A stretch of 6,345 nucleotides of DNA from Campylobacter sp. UBA1713 (GCA_002317305.1 DCIZ01000119.1:1-6345), one strand, 5' to 3'; counted from the stretch's first letter, positions 1 through 6,345 are shown. Numbers and translations: made by a program. Notes: generated from the letters alone by a model not told the origin.

Positions 1-5
1 AAAAG

Positions 6-30
6 TTGAAAGAAATTTGGAAAATTTCAA
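6..30. repeat. Short AT-rich inverted repeat
   Basis: GAAATTT (12-18) and AAATTTC (22-28) are perfect inverted arms around GGA. TTGAAA (6-11) and TTTCAA (25-30) form an alternative outer pair. The rest of 1-60 is AT-rich with no start codon and ribosome site in a convincing frame. It may be a weak terminator or a chance product of the AAATTT-rich composition. Confidence 0.25.
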
Positions 31-62
31 ATTTTACACATATTTTTAGAAATTTTCACAAA

Positions 63-100
63 CAAAAAGATGTTAGGCGACACTTTCATGCCTCCCAACA
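63..100 (-). terminator. Possible intrinsic terminator of the beta-barrel gene
   Basis: Read on the minus strand, TGTT-GGG-AGGC pairs with GCCT-AACA (plus-strand arms 71-78 and 90-100), with a three-base GGG bulge and an 11-base loop. It is followed by the T-rich tract TCTTTTTG. It lies about 65 bases beyond the stop codon, with no gene between. The bulge makes the stem imperfect, so this is a tentative call. Confidence 0.4.
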
Positions 101-164
101 AATATAAAAAATCGAGCCAAAAACAAAAAACCAAAAAAACTAAAACACCTCAAAAAAGGCAAAT

Positions 165-764
165 TTAGAATTTATAAGAGTAACCTACAAACAAGCCGAG
201 ATTGTTAATGTCAGCTCGTGAGTGTGTCTTTTTGCTATCATCGTTGTTAAGTTTTGCACGAGTTAGCCACTCAGCTTTTACGCCCACATCAAAAGAGTTG
301 TTCTCGTCCAAATCCACAGAAAGACCAGCCCTAGCGCCTATTACGCCATTTCTAATAGAGTAGCTTTTTGACGATGCTGTTGGGTAGCTGTCATCGATGC
401 TAGTAAACGCCACGCCCGCGTAAAGTCCGCCCAAAAAGTGCGTATTTGACGTAATGTTCGGACGAAAATCCACGCCCGCCAAAACCTTGTGTCCGCCCCA
501 CTCAACGTTGTTTGACTTCATCGCGCCCTGATAGTTGTAAGAGAGGTAAAAGCGGTGCTCACTCGCCTGATAACCAGCTTTCAAGCCCAAATCCCACGCT
601 CCGTGGCTATATTTTGTCGGGATCTCTGAATTTTTGAATCTAGCAAAACTATAGTCGCCCGCACCCTCAACGCCAAAGAAAAAACCATCATTTGCAGCAC
701 TTGCGCCACAAACCAAACCGCCAGCTACAAAACCGCCAGCCAAAACACTTTTCAAGATTTTCAT
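165..764 (-). CDS. Small outer-membrane beta-barrel protein with signal peptide
   Basis: This 199-residue protein begins with a classical Sec signal peptide: MKILK, a hydrophobic stretch to about residue 20, and the AxA site ASA at 21-23, with cleavage probably before A24. The lone Cys19 is not in a lipobox because valine precedes it, so it does not look like a lipoprotein. The mature part has alternating polar and hydrophobic segments rich in Gly, Tyr and Phe, for example GVEGAGDYSF, DLGLKAGYQA, FYLSYNYQG, GLYAGVAF, GARAGLSVDL and LGLFVGYSYKF. It ends in Phe, the usual C-terminal signal for beta-barrel insertion. About eight strands would fit this length, as in OmpA-like or opacity-type barrels. 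The ATG at 764 has AGGAG five bases upstream. The specific role (adhesin, porin-like or structural) cannot be told from sequence. The barrel class is fairly sure; the family name is not. Confidence 0.8.
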   Translation of the reverse strand: MKILKSVLAGGFVAGGLVCGASAANDGFFFGVEGAGDYSFARFKNSEIPTKYSHGAWDLGLKAGYQASEHRFYLSYNYQGAMKSNNVEWGGHKVLAGVDFRPNITSNTHFLGGLYAGVAFTSIDDSYPTASSKSYSIRNGVIGARAGLSVDLDENNSFDVGVKAEWLTRAKLNNDDSKKTHSRADINNLGLFVGYSYKF

Positions 765-794
765 AATATCTCCTAAAACAAAAGTAAAATTTGC

Positions 795-800
795 ATAATA
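795..800 (-). promoter_or_regulatory. Likely -10 element for the beta-barrel gene
   Basis: On the minus strand TATTAT (one mismatch to TATAAT) lies about 20 bases upstream of the Shine-Dalgarno site at 770-774. T-rich runs precede it, as is typical of Campylobacter sigma-70 promoters, which often lack a clear -35. The predicted leader is about 25 bases. The 89-base AT-rich gap to the upstream gene supports independent transcription. Confidence 0.45.
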
Positions 801-853
801 CTAACAAATAAAAGTTTAATTATTTATTAATTCGCAAAAACATCGCCTTTTTA

Positions 854-1624
854 TTACGCTTTTTCTTTTTTCAAAATTTCTAACTGACTATCTAGCCAAC
901 CAGTAAAGCCATTTGGCTCTTTTAGCACAGATTTTGGACAACCCAAAGCCTCCGAAACACGATCCATCGTTACCGAGTGCGCCAAAAAACCACCCAAAAG
1001 CAACTTTCGTAACGATGCTATCTCTCTTTGCATTCTAGTGGCGCTGTGCCAGCCAAATTTACCTGCCAACTCGTCAAAAACACAACGGTATTGCATTTTT
1101 ACAGGTCTTTTGCTTTTTGTAGACAAGCAAATTTGCAAATTTTCCTCAACCTTTTTTACATGCTTTTGCATGCCTTTCTCTTTCAGCTTTTCTATCAGCA
1201 AAACGCACCACGCCTCTCGCTGCTGCTTTTTGTTTAGCGAGTCGTAGTTAATGCCCAAATCTACAAGCACACTTCTATGCGGCGTTTGTCGCCCGCTAAG
1301 ATATCTAGAAATTACGTTTGCATTTAAACCAGACAAACCCAGCTCGCTAGCTATCTGCGGCAACGGCGTTTTTGGACCCATTTTTTTTCGCACTTTTACT
1401 GGAATCACTTTTGGCGGAAGCTCTTTGATTCCAAGCTCACTGTAACGCTCATTCAAAAAGGCTCGCCACTCGTTTATATTGACACTCTTGCTAAGTCCCA
1501 GCTGAACCAAAGCAGCAGCGCGCGGACGAGTCGTGCCATACAAATTTCCCCTTGTCAGTTTAAGCGGATTCTCCTCTTCAAAACCTAGTGCGTTTAATCT
1601 CTTAATAAGAACTTTTTCTAACAT
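854..1624 (-). CDS. Unrecognised protein with three repeated helix-turn-helix-like modules
   Basis: I do not recognise this 256-residue protein. Residues about 88-125 read like a Cro/CI (XRE) helix-turn-helix: PQIASELGLS, then NVISRYLSGRQTP, then RSVLVDLGI. Residues 23-44 resemble its second half at a fixed offset of 81, with identities L28/L109, G30/G111, P34/P115, L39/L120, V40/V121, L42/L123 and G43/G124. The C-terminus repeats the segment after it at an offset of 104: L123-G124/L227-G228, L130/L234, W139/W243, E145/E249, L147/L251 and K148/K252. A matching Trp53 follows the first module. The protein is basic, with a Lys/Arg-rich linker at 75-85, and has no signal peptide or membrane segment, so a cytoplasmic nucleic-acid-binding role is inferred. 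The ATG at 1624 has AGGA nine bases upstream. It sits where rbfA would commonly follow infB but has no resemblance to RbfA that I can see. Coding status is well supported; function is unknown. Confidence 0.75.
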   Translation of the reverse strand: MLEKVLIKRLNALGFEEENPLKLTRGNLYGTTRPRAAALVQLGLSKSVNINEWRAFLNERYSELGIKELPPKVIPVKVRKKMGPKTPLPQIASELGLSGLNANVISRYLSGRQTPHRSVLVDLGINYDSLNKKQQREAWCVLLIEKLKEKGMQKHVKKVEENLQICLSTKSKRPVKMQYRCVFDELAGKFGWHSATRMQREIASLRKLLLGGFLAHSVTMDRVSEALGCPKSVLKEPNGFTGWLDSQLEILKKEKA

Positions 1625-1658
1625 TTTGTTTTATCCTTTCGATACAGAGTGCGGAGCG

Positions 1659-1773
1659 CGGAAAACGGAATTTGTAAAATTCGCTTTTTCGTGAATTTGA
1701 CAAATTTCCGCCCTTTTTCGCAAATGCCAAAGCGATTTGTCGATTCTCAATAACCGCAAATTTCTGTTTTCCG
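1659..1773. repeat. Structured intergenic repeat with inverted ends between infB and the modular gene
   Basis: CGGAAAACGGAATTTG (1659-1674) and the complement of 1757-1773 (CGGAAAACAGAAATTTG) are near-identical inverted ends of a ~115-bp segment. Nested inside is a long stem: 1666-1682 pairs with 1693-1710 (CGGAATTTGT-A-AAATTC against GAATTT-G-ACAAATTTCCG) with one mismatch, one bulge and a 10-base loop. The segment starts about 16 bases beyond the infB stop and fills most of the gap. The 11-mer CGGAAAACGGA recurs at the right end of the window. It could help terminate or stabilise infB mRNA, but no long T tract follows the stem on the minus strand. Confidence 0.6.
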
Positions 1774-1788
1774 AACTCCATTTTACGC

Positions 1789-4700
1789 CTACAAACTCGC
1801 CTCTTTTTCTACCTCTTTAAAACTCTCTATGTAATCGCCCTCTCGCATGTCATTGTAGCCCTCGATGCCCACGCCACACTCGTAGCCCTTTGCGACCTCT
1901 CGTGCATCGTCTTTGAAGCGTTTTAGGCTACTAATGTTTCCACTAAACACCACCACGCCCTCGCGAATCACACGAATTTTCGCACCACGAACGATGCTGC
2001 CATCTGTTACCAAACAGCCCGCCACTTGTCCCACTTTTGGCACGTTTATCACTTGTTTTATCACCGCTTGACCTAGCTCCTCTTCGCTCACAACCGGACT
2101 CATCATGCCGCCTAGTATCGCCTTTACCTCATCTAGCAAGTTGTAAATGACGTTGTAAGTTTTTATCTCCACGCCTTTCTCTTTCGCTTCAGCTTTGACC
2201 TCACCAGTCGGACGTATGTTAAAGCCTAGAATCACGCAGTTTTCGCTAGCACTTGCCAGCGCTATGTCGCTAGCACTCACACCACCCACGCCCGAGTGAA
2301 TGACGTTTACAAAAATTTCATCATTTCGCAACTTCTCCAAACTCGCCTTTATAGCCTCCACCGAGCCTGCTACATCTGCTTTTACTATGACAGGAAGGCT
2401 TTTTAGCGTGCCCTCTTTTATCTTTGCGCCTAGCTCTTCAAGCGTAACTTTTGTCGAACGGCTTAGCTCTTTTTGACGCAAATACTCCTGCTTTTTGGTC
2501 GCGTATTCTCGCGCCTCTTTTTCACTCTCGACCGCTATGAGCGAATCGCCCGAAACCGGCACTTCACTAAGCCCTATCACCACGCCGCACTCGCCCGGAC
2601 AAATGGCTTTTAGCGCTCGCCCTTTGTCATCTGTGAGCGCCTTTACACGCCCATACGCCGTGCCCGCTACTATGGTGTCGCCCACGCGAAGTGTGCCGTT
2701 TTCCACCACCACAGTCGCCACCGCGCCGCGTCCTTTTTGGAGCGAACTCTCCACCACGCTAGCCTTTGCGCGAGCTTTCGGGTCGGCTTTTAGCTCCAAA
2801 ATGTCCGCCTGCAAAAGAATCACCTCCAGTAGCTCCTCCACGCCCTGCCCCGTCTTTGCCGAGATCTCCACAAATTCGTTTGCGCCACCCCACTCTGTCG
2901 GCATTATGTCTAGCTCAGCAAGCCCATTTTTTACCAAGTCAGGGTTTGCGCCCGCTTTGTCCATTTTGTTTATAGCGATGATGATAGGCACGCCCGCCGC
3001 TTTTGCGTGGCTCACCGCCTCTTTTGTCTGCGGTTTTACGCCATCATCTGCTGCTACGACGACTATGACAATGTCCGTGATGCTAGCCCCACGCGCCCTC
3101 ATCGCACTAAACGCCTCGTGTCCAGGAGTGTCTATAAAGCTTATCTTGCGTCCATTTTTCTCCACCATGTAAGCCCCCACGTGCTGCGTGATTCCGCCCG
3201 CCTCGCCACTAGCCACACGCGAATTTCGTATGTAGTCAAGCAAACTTGTCTTTCCATGATCTACGTGTCCCATGATGGTAATGACTGGCGTTCGCTCACT
3301 CAAATTTGCCTCATCTGCCACTTCATCGTAAGCTCCCAGCACGTCAAACTCCGCCGTCTCGTCTATCAAATTTACTTTTATGCCAAACTCTTCGGCTAAA
3401 ATTTCTATCTCGTCCTCGCCCAAAAAGTCGTTTTTTGTCGTTAGCTTGCCCAGCATAAAGAGTTTTGAGATGACCTCGCTCACGCCTTTTTTTATCTTTT
3501 CAGCAAACTCATAAACCCGAATTTCGCTAGAGATGCTCACCTCGCTCACGCTTTGCACCTCGTGGCTCATCGCCCTTTTGTGTTTTTTGCGTCCGCCTCT
3601 GCTTATGTTAAATGAGCCGTCTAGGTTAAACTGCTGGTTTTGCGAAGTTTTATAAACCGTCATCTGTTTTTTTATGGTCTGCGTTCGCTCGACTTCTATA
3701 GGTTTTACCGTGAGGTCTGGCATGAAAAGCTCATCCTCGTCCTCCACATGCGCCTCAAACATAAAATCACGCCCGCCGAGTAGATCCACACGCTCGCTCT
3801 CATTTTGACGCATGGCACGGTTTTCACGTTTTTTATCTTTTTTCTTACGTTTTTCGCCATCGCCACCCGCTGAAAACATCGCACCAAATTTGGCACTCAC
3901 CTCTTCGTAACTCACCTTTTTTGGTGCTTCTGGCTGCGCTACCACTTCGTCTCGTTTTTTCTTTACGATGGTAAGTCCGCGTTTTTTTACCTCTTGTGTC
4001 GGCTCACTCGGTGCGGCGTTTGGCGTGGCGTTTTGCGTGGTAGAATTTGCGGCGTTTTGGCTCTGCGAATTTGTGGTTTTTTGGTTTGTCAAATTTGAAT
4101 TTGCCACATTTGAGCTTGCCACACGCTCGCCCTTTTGTTCGCTGTTTCGCCCGCTATTTTTGTCGCCGTTTCGCTCGCCATTTCCGCCGTTTCGCTCGTT
4201 TTTCTGCTCGCCGTTTTTCTCGCTTCGTCCGCCGTTTCGCTCGTTTTTCTGCTCGCCGTTTCGCTCGTTTCGCTCGCCACTACGCCCGCCTCGCTCGTTT
4301 CTCTCGCGTCCGCCGTTTCGCTCTTTACCGCCACTTCGCTCGCCCTTTTGGTCGCCCTTTTGGTCACCACGCTCATTTCTCTCACGTCCGCCGTTTTTCT
4401 CGCCACTTCGCTCGCCCTTTTGGTCGCTTCGCTCACGCTCGTTTTGGCGTTTTTGGTCGTTTTGCGAATTTTCGCCGTTTCGTCTTTCTCCGCCGTCTCT
4501 ACCGCCGTTTTGCGAATTTTCCTTTTGCGCGCCATCTTTTTTCGCACCCGAAATTTGCTTTTTCGCATCTTTCTCGCCACTTTTTTCGCCACTTTTTTCG
4601 CCACGACTGCCCGACTTTTGTGCACCACCTTTTTCGCCCTTTTCGCCCGCGTTTTTGCCCGCTTTTGAGCCCTTTTTCTCGTCCGCTTTTGGCTTTGGCT

Positions 4701-4860
4701 TTATGCCTTTTAGCACATATTCGCTCAGCATGACCGCCTCTTCGGGCGTGATGTTGCTCGTTTTGTTTACGACTTTTAGCCCCAACTCCTTTGCCTTTTC
4801 GACCATCTCTTTTGGATCTTTTGCCAGTTCAGCCGCAAAAAATTCGATCTTTATAGACAT
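1789..4860 (-). CDS. infB: Translation initiation factor IF-2
   Basis: This GTPase brings fMet-tRNA to the 30S subunit and promotes 50S joining; it acts in the cytoplasm. The 1023 residues contain the IF2 N-terminal domain (about 3-52), a long low-complexity linker (about 57-290), a basic conserved linker (about 295-445), a second N-domain-like helical region (about 448-500), the G domain (about 523-690), domain II (about 695-785), and C-terminal domains C1 (about 820-915) and C2 (about 925-1015). All GTPase motifs are intact: GHVDHGKT 531-538, switch I GGITQH 555-560, DTPGH 577-581, NKMD 631-634 and SAK 667-669. Length exceeds the roughly 870-890 residues I recall for C. jejuni and E. coli IF-2, mainly through the linker. 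The ATG at 4860 has GAGGAG eight bases upstream and overlaps the end of the preceding gene by 10 bases, so translational coupling is likely. rbfA does not follow directly. Confidence 0.98.
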   Translation of the reverse strand: MSIKIEFFAAELAKDPKEMVEKAKELGLKVVNKTSNITPEEAVMLSEYVLKGIKPKPKADEKKGSKAGKNAGEKGEKGGAQKSGSRGEKSGEKSGEKDAKKQISGAKKDGAQKENSQNGGRDGGERRNGENSQNDQKRQNERERSDQKGERSGEKNGGRERNERGDQKGDQKGERSGGKERNGGRERNERGGRSGERNERNGEQKNERNGGRSEKNGEQKNERNGGNGERNGDKNSGRNSEQKGERVASSNVANSNLTNQKTTNSQSQNAANSTTQNATPNAAPSEPTQEVKKRGLTIVKKKRDEVVAQPEAPKKVSYEEVSAKFGAMFSAGGDGEKRKKKDKKRENRAMRQNESERVDLLGGRDFMFEAHVEDEDELFMPDLTVKPIEVERTQTIKKQMTVYKTSQNQQFNLDGSFNISRGGRKKHKRAMSHEVQSVSEVSISSEIRVYEFAEKIKKGVSEVISKLFMLGKLTTKNDFLGEDEIEILAEEFGIKVNLIDETAEFDVLGAYDEVADEANLSERTPVITIMGHVDHGKTSLLDYIRNSRVASGEAGGITQHVGAYMVEKNGRKISFIDTPGHEAFSAMRARGASITDIVIVVVAADDGVKPQTKEAVSHAKAAGVPIIIAINKMDKAGANPDLVKNGLAELDIMPTEWGGANEFVEISAKTGQGVEELLEVILLQADILELKADPKARAKASVVESSLQKGRGAVATVVVENGTLRVGDTIVAGTAYGRVKALTDDKGRALKAICPGECGVVIGLSEVPVSGDSLIAVESEKEAREYATKKQEYLRQKELSRSTKVTLEELGAKIKEGTLKSLPVIVKADVAGSVEAIKASLEKLRNDEIFVNVIHSGVGGVSASDIALASASENCVILGFNIRPTGEVKAEAKEKGVEIKTYNVIYNLLDEVKAILGGMMSPVVSEEELGQAVIKQVINVPKVGQVAGCLVTDGSIVRGAKIRVIREGVVVFSGNISSLKRFKDDAREVAKGYECGVGIEGYNDMREGDYIESFKEVEKEASL
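4126..4692 (-). repeat. Low-complexity coding repeat region of infB
   Basis: Codons about 57-245 encode almost only K, E, G, R, N, S, Q, D and A. Ile103 is the single large hydrophobic residue, and there is no Leu, Phe, Tyr, Trp, Met or Cys. Exact duplications are visible in the DNA: 33 bp at 4184-4216 and 4229-4261 (45-bp spacing; protein [11 protein letters not shown] twice), and 27 bp at 4329-4355 and 4401-4427 (72-bp spacing; protein DQKGERSG twice). Small EKSG repeats lie near residues 88-97. All preserve the reading frame. A second Asn/Thr/Ser/Gln/Ala-rich stretch follows at residues 248-290. It is probably a disordered tether that changes length by slippage or recombination. Confidence 0.85.
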
Positions 4861-5114
4861 CTTTTTAACTCCTCAATGTTTATTTTTGTTTTCAAAAGCG
4901 ACTTTTGCAACCGCTTTTCGTCTTTCAAACACACACTACAAATGTAAAACGACCGTCCGTTTACGTTGTTTTTTACCAGTCGCTCACCCTCACGCCCGAA
5001 GCGATTCAGCGCAAATTTGTCAAACCTTCCGCGACAAACCACGCACATTCGAACAGGTCGCGACTTTGTTTTTTCTTTAAATTCACTCTTCAACTCGCAC
5101 GCCTTCGTTGTCAA
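4851..5114 (-). CDS. YlxR-like (DUF448) small RNA-binding-type protein
   Basis: This 87-residue basic protein has the YlxR signature: RMCVVCR at 22-28, a conserved central Arg-Phe, and [10 protein letters not shown] at 53-62. The two CxxC pairs (C24/C27 and C59/C62) could hold a metal or be structural. YlxR family members are small nucleic-acid-binding proteins often encoded beside nusA or infB; in Bacillus subtilis a regulatory or RNase P-linked role has been reported. The start is ambiguous. TTG at 5114 has GGAG seven bases upstream, whereas TTG at 5093 has AAGG eight bases upstream and would give 80 residues; both overlap the end of thrB. The stop overlaps the infB start by 10 bases. A role in translation or RNA metabolism is inferred from family and context. 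Confidence 0.87.
   Translation of the reverse strand: MTTKACELKSEFKEKTKSRPVRMCVVCRGRFDKFALNRFGREGERLVKNNVNGRSFYICSVCLKDEKRLQKSLLKTKINIEELKRCL
4869..4874 (-). promoter_or_regulatory. Strong Shine-Dalgarno site of infB inside ylxR
   Basis: GAGGAG lies eight bases before the infB ATG and encodes the Glu-Glu pair near the end of the YlxR-like protein. Ribosomes finishing that gene would be positioned to reinitiate on infB, whose start overlaps the stop by 10 bases. Confidence 0.75.
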
Positions 5115-5955
5115 ATTCTAGCTCCAAAATTCGAAAATTAGCAAATTTCTCGCCAAAAATTTTCGCCAAACGCACCGCATCATCTCTAAAAACCACACTC
5201 AAAAAGCTTGAGCCACTTCCGCTTAACACGCTTAACAAAGCGCCATTTTCGTAAGCCGTTTTTCTCACCTCAAAAAGCTCGCTCACTTCACGCATGCGTC
5301 CCTCTTGGTGAATCGTGTCCATGTCGGCAAATTTCAAATTTTGGTAGTCTCGTGAAAAAAAGCAGCCCGTTATGAAAGATGCGGCGCCTATGTTTGTGAT
5401 GGCGTTTTTTAGTGGTAGATTTTTTGGGATCAGTTGGCGAGATGCTTCGGTGCTAATGGCGCGGTCTGGCACGACTATGACAGCTTTTATGTCGCTTGAA
5501 ATTTCACAACGCTGCGTTAAAACTTTGCCATCTCGGACTATGTTTGCGCAAAATCCGCCGTAAACTGCTGGTGCTATGTTGTCTGGATGATTCTCATAAA
5601 ACAACGCTTTGTTTAAAATTTGTTCTTTTGTTGTTTTTATGCCGTTAAATTTGCACGCGGCGGCGATGGCGCCCACTATGACTGAGCTTGAGCTTCCCAT
5701 GCCACGAGAGAGTGGGATGCGGTTGTGAAAGTCAAATTTGAATTTTTGATTTTGGTCGCGTAAAATGTCGTGAAAGATGGTTACAAACGTGTTGTTTTTG
5801 CGTAACCAAACATCATCACGTCCTTCGCCTTCGATGCTGATGCCCATAAAGCTTTGTTTTGAAAGCTCGACTTCGTTGTGAAAGTTTAGTGCCAAGCCTA
5901 GACAGTCAAAGCCCGCACCTAAATTTGCGCTTGTAGCAGGTGTGTAGATTTTCAA
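5083..5955 (-). CDS. thrB: Homoserine kinase
   Basis: ThrB phosphorylates the hydroxyl of L-homoserine with ATP, the penultimate step of threonine synthesis, in the cytoplasm. With the start chosen here it has 290 residues, close to the family length. It carries the N-terminal GHMP motif PATSANLGAGFDCLG (6-20), the ATP-binding loop IPLSRGMGSSSS (80-91), HPDN (123-126) and the C-terminal glycine motif LSGSGSS (244-250). I chose TTG at 5955, giving MKIYTPATSANLG, because AGGAA lies five bases upstream and homologues begin just before this motif. An upstream in-frame TTG at 5997 would add 14 unrelated residues and falls over the likely promoter. thrB heads the operon with the YlxR-like gene and infB and overlaps the next start by about 32 bases. 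No catalytic motif appears broken. Confidence 0.95.
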   Translation of the reverse strand: MKIYTPATSANLGAGFDCLGLALNFHNEVELSKQSFMGISIEGEGRDDVWLRKNNTFVTIFHDILRDQNQKFKFDFHNRIPLSRGMGSSSSVIVGAIAAACKFNGIKTTKEQILNKALFYENHPDNIAPAVYGGFCANIVRDGKVLTQRCEISSDIKAVIVVPDRAISTEASRQLIPKNLPLKNAITNIGAASFITGCFFSRDYQNLKFADMDTIHQEGRMREVSELFEVRKTAYENGALLSVLSGSGSSFLSVVFRDDAVRLAKIFGEKFANFRILELEFDNEGVRVEE

Positions 5956-5960
5956 TGGAA

Positions 5961-5965
5961 TTCCT
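5961..5965 (-). promoter_or_regulatory. Ribosome binding site that sets the thrB start
   Basis: AGGAA lies five bases before the TTG at 5955. There is no comparable site before the in-frame TTG at 5997, so this site decides the start. Confidence 0.7.
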
Positions 5966-5987
5966 ATATTTAGAAAATAAATGCACG

Positions 5988-5993
5988 ATTCTA
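5988..5993 (-). promoter_or_regulatory. Likely -10 element of the thrB-ylxR-infB operon
   Basis: On the minus strand TAGAAT (one mismatch to TATAAT) is preceded by TGC, forming an extended -10 (TGCTAGAAT). Upstream DNA to about 6060 is extremely AT-rich with T runs, as in Campylobacter sigma-70 promoters; no clear -35 is seen. Transcription would start near 5981, leaving a leader of about 25 bases. Confidence 0.55.
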
Positions 5994-5997
5994 GCAA

Positions 5998-6139
5998 AAT
6001 AAAGGTTAAATTTCATTTAAATTTGTGTTTTAATTTTTTTATTTAATTTAAGTAAATGAGAAAGCTTACGCCATTTAAATTTTACACTTATCAAGAATCG
6101 TCAAATTCAATCAAAAACAAATTTTCACAAATTCCGCTT
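5998..6139. other. AT-rich non-coding DNA upstream of the thrB promoter
   Basis: This 142-bp stretch separates the thrB promoter from the right-hand repeat. It is dominated by ATTTAAAT-type runs, including ATTTAAATT near 6016 and 6073. I see no start codon with a ribosome site leading into a convincing protein on either strand. It may supply curved or UP-like DNA to the promoter; that is inference. Confidence 0.5.
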
Positions 6140-6345
6140 TCTGTTTTCCGAAAGGGGTCGCAGTGTTTTAGCCTCCGTCCGTCACTCTCTGCTCGCCTTT
6201 TCTTTGAGCGAAGCGACTCAAGGGGTCGCAGGGGCGAAGCCCCCTCCCACCGTCCCACCACCGCTTTTCTTTGAGATTTATCGAAAAGAAAGTAGTGGCG
6301 AGGACAAATAAAAAGCGTTAGCTTTTTACCCATCGGAAAACGGAG
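6140..6345. repeat. Intergenic repeat element with inverted ends and two ~67-bp internal units
   Basis: TCTGTTTTCCGA (6140-6151) and TCGGAAAACGGA (6333-6344) are inverted ends matching at 11 of 12 bases, enclosing about 205 bp. Inside, AAGGGGTCGCAG occurs at 6152-6163 and 6220-6231, and CTTTTCTTTGAG at 6197-6208 and 6264-6275, at spacings of 68 and 67 bp, so two imperfect tandem units are present. Hairpins are TTGAG/CTCAA (6204-6221), GGGGC-GAA-GCCCC (6231-6243), CTTTTC/GAAAAG (6264-6288) and AAAAAGC-GTTA-GCTTTTT (6310-6327). It is locally GC-rich within AT-rich flanks. The complement of its left flank (6125-6151) resembles 1659-1682. The element may continue beyond the window. No transposase is present. 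A minus-strand 80-codon frame across it (6333 to 6091) has no ribosome site and is not called a gene. Confidence 0.6.
6310..6327. terminator. Terminator-like hairpin inside the right-hand repeat
   Basis: AAAAAGC and GCTTTTT form a perfect 7-bp stem around GTTA, with the T5 run in the 3' arm on either strand. The stem is mostly A-T, so it would be weak. It could stop transcription entering from beyond the right edge, or simply be part of the repeat's folding. Confidence 0.3.

Noticed and set aside
841..860. AAAAAGGCGATGTTTTT as a terminator of the modular gene.
   Set aside because: The stem would be five A-T pairs only, with no T run after it; too weak to call.
2495..3172. Plus-strand open frame of 225 codons antisense to the IF-2 GTPase domain.
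   Set aside because: It lies wholly inside the strongly conserved infB coding region, has no domain and no start signals.
4126..4692. Regularly spaced repeats that could be taken for a CRISPR array.
   Set aside because: They are in-frame coding duplications of unequal length within infB, with no unique spacers and no cas genes.
3968..5080. Plus-strand open frame of 370 codons antisense to infB, rich in Arg, Ser, Phe and Pro.
   Set aside because: It is the mirror of the repetitive Lys/Glu/Arg/Asn codons of the IF-2 linker, which rarely give stops on the other strand. It runs through two other gene ends, has no ribosome site and no recognisable domain.
6091..6333. Minus-strand frame of 80 codons across the right-hand repeat.
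   Set aside because: There is no Shine-Dalgarno site before its ATG, the peptide is low in recognisable features, and its DNA is made of hairpins and tandem units typical of a non-coding repeat.

Overview
The window reads as chromosomal DNA from a Campylobacter or close relative in the Campylobacterota. The evidence is the linked set homoserine kinase (thrB), a YlxR-like small protein and translation initiation factor IF-2 (infB), which I recall as the order in Campylobacter genomes. AAATTT-rich words such as CAAATTTG are frequent, and intergenic DNA is very AT-rich. Base composition in the genes is less AT-rich than in C. jejuni, so a species outside the jejuni/coli group is more likely. The species itself cannot be named from this window.

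All five supported genes lie on the minus strand, so transcription runs from right to left. From the right end: (1) about 6000-6345 holds no convincing gene. It contains a repetitive element with inverted ends and two imperfect ~67-bp internal units, then AT-rich promoter DNA. (2) thrB, ylxR and infB form a tightly overlapping operon (5955 to 1789), with overlaps of about 32 and 10 bp and good Shine-Dalgarno sites. (3) 1625-1788 is a short gap filled by a second, structured repeat sharing its end sequence with the right-hand element. (4) 1624-854 encodes an unrecognised protein that appears to be built from three related helix-turn-helix-like modules. (5) 764-165 encodes a small secreted outer-membrane beta-barrel protein with its own likely promoter. 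(6) 1-164 is AT-rich non-coding DNA with a possible terminator for that gene.

The central operon couples a threonine-biosynthesis enzyme to translation factors. IF-2 carries an unusual, nearly aliphatic- and aromatic-free R/N/G/E/K/Q linker of about 185 residues built from internal duplications. rbfA and rimP, which commonly follow infB, are absent from the expected place. A repeat and the modular protein occupy that position, and a related repeat lies on the other side of the operon, which suggests a rearrangement at repeats.

No CRISPR array, rRNA, tRNA, transposase, phage gene or complete defence system was found. The best candidates for something undescribed are the three-module protein and the repeat family. 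The functional reading of both is inference.
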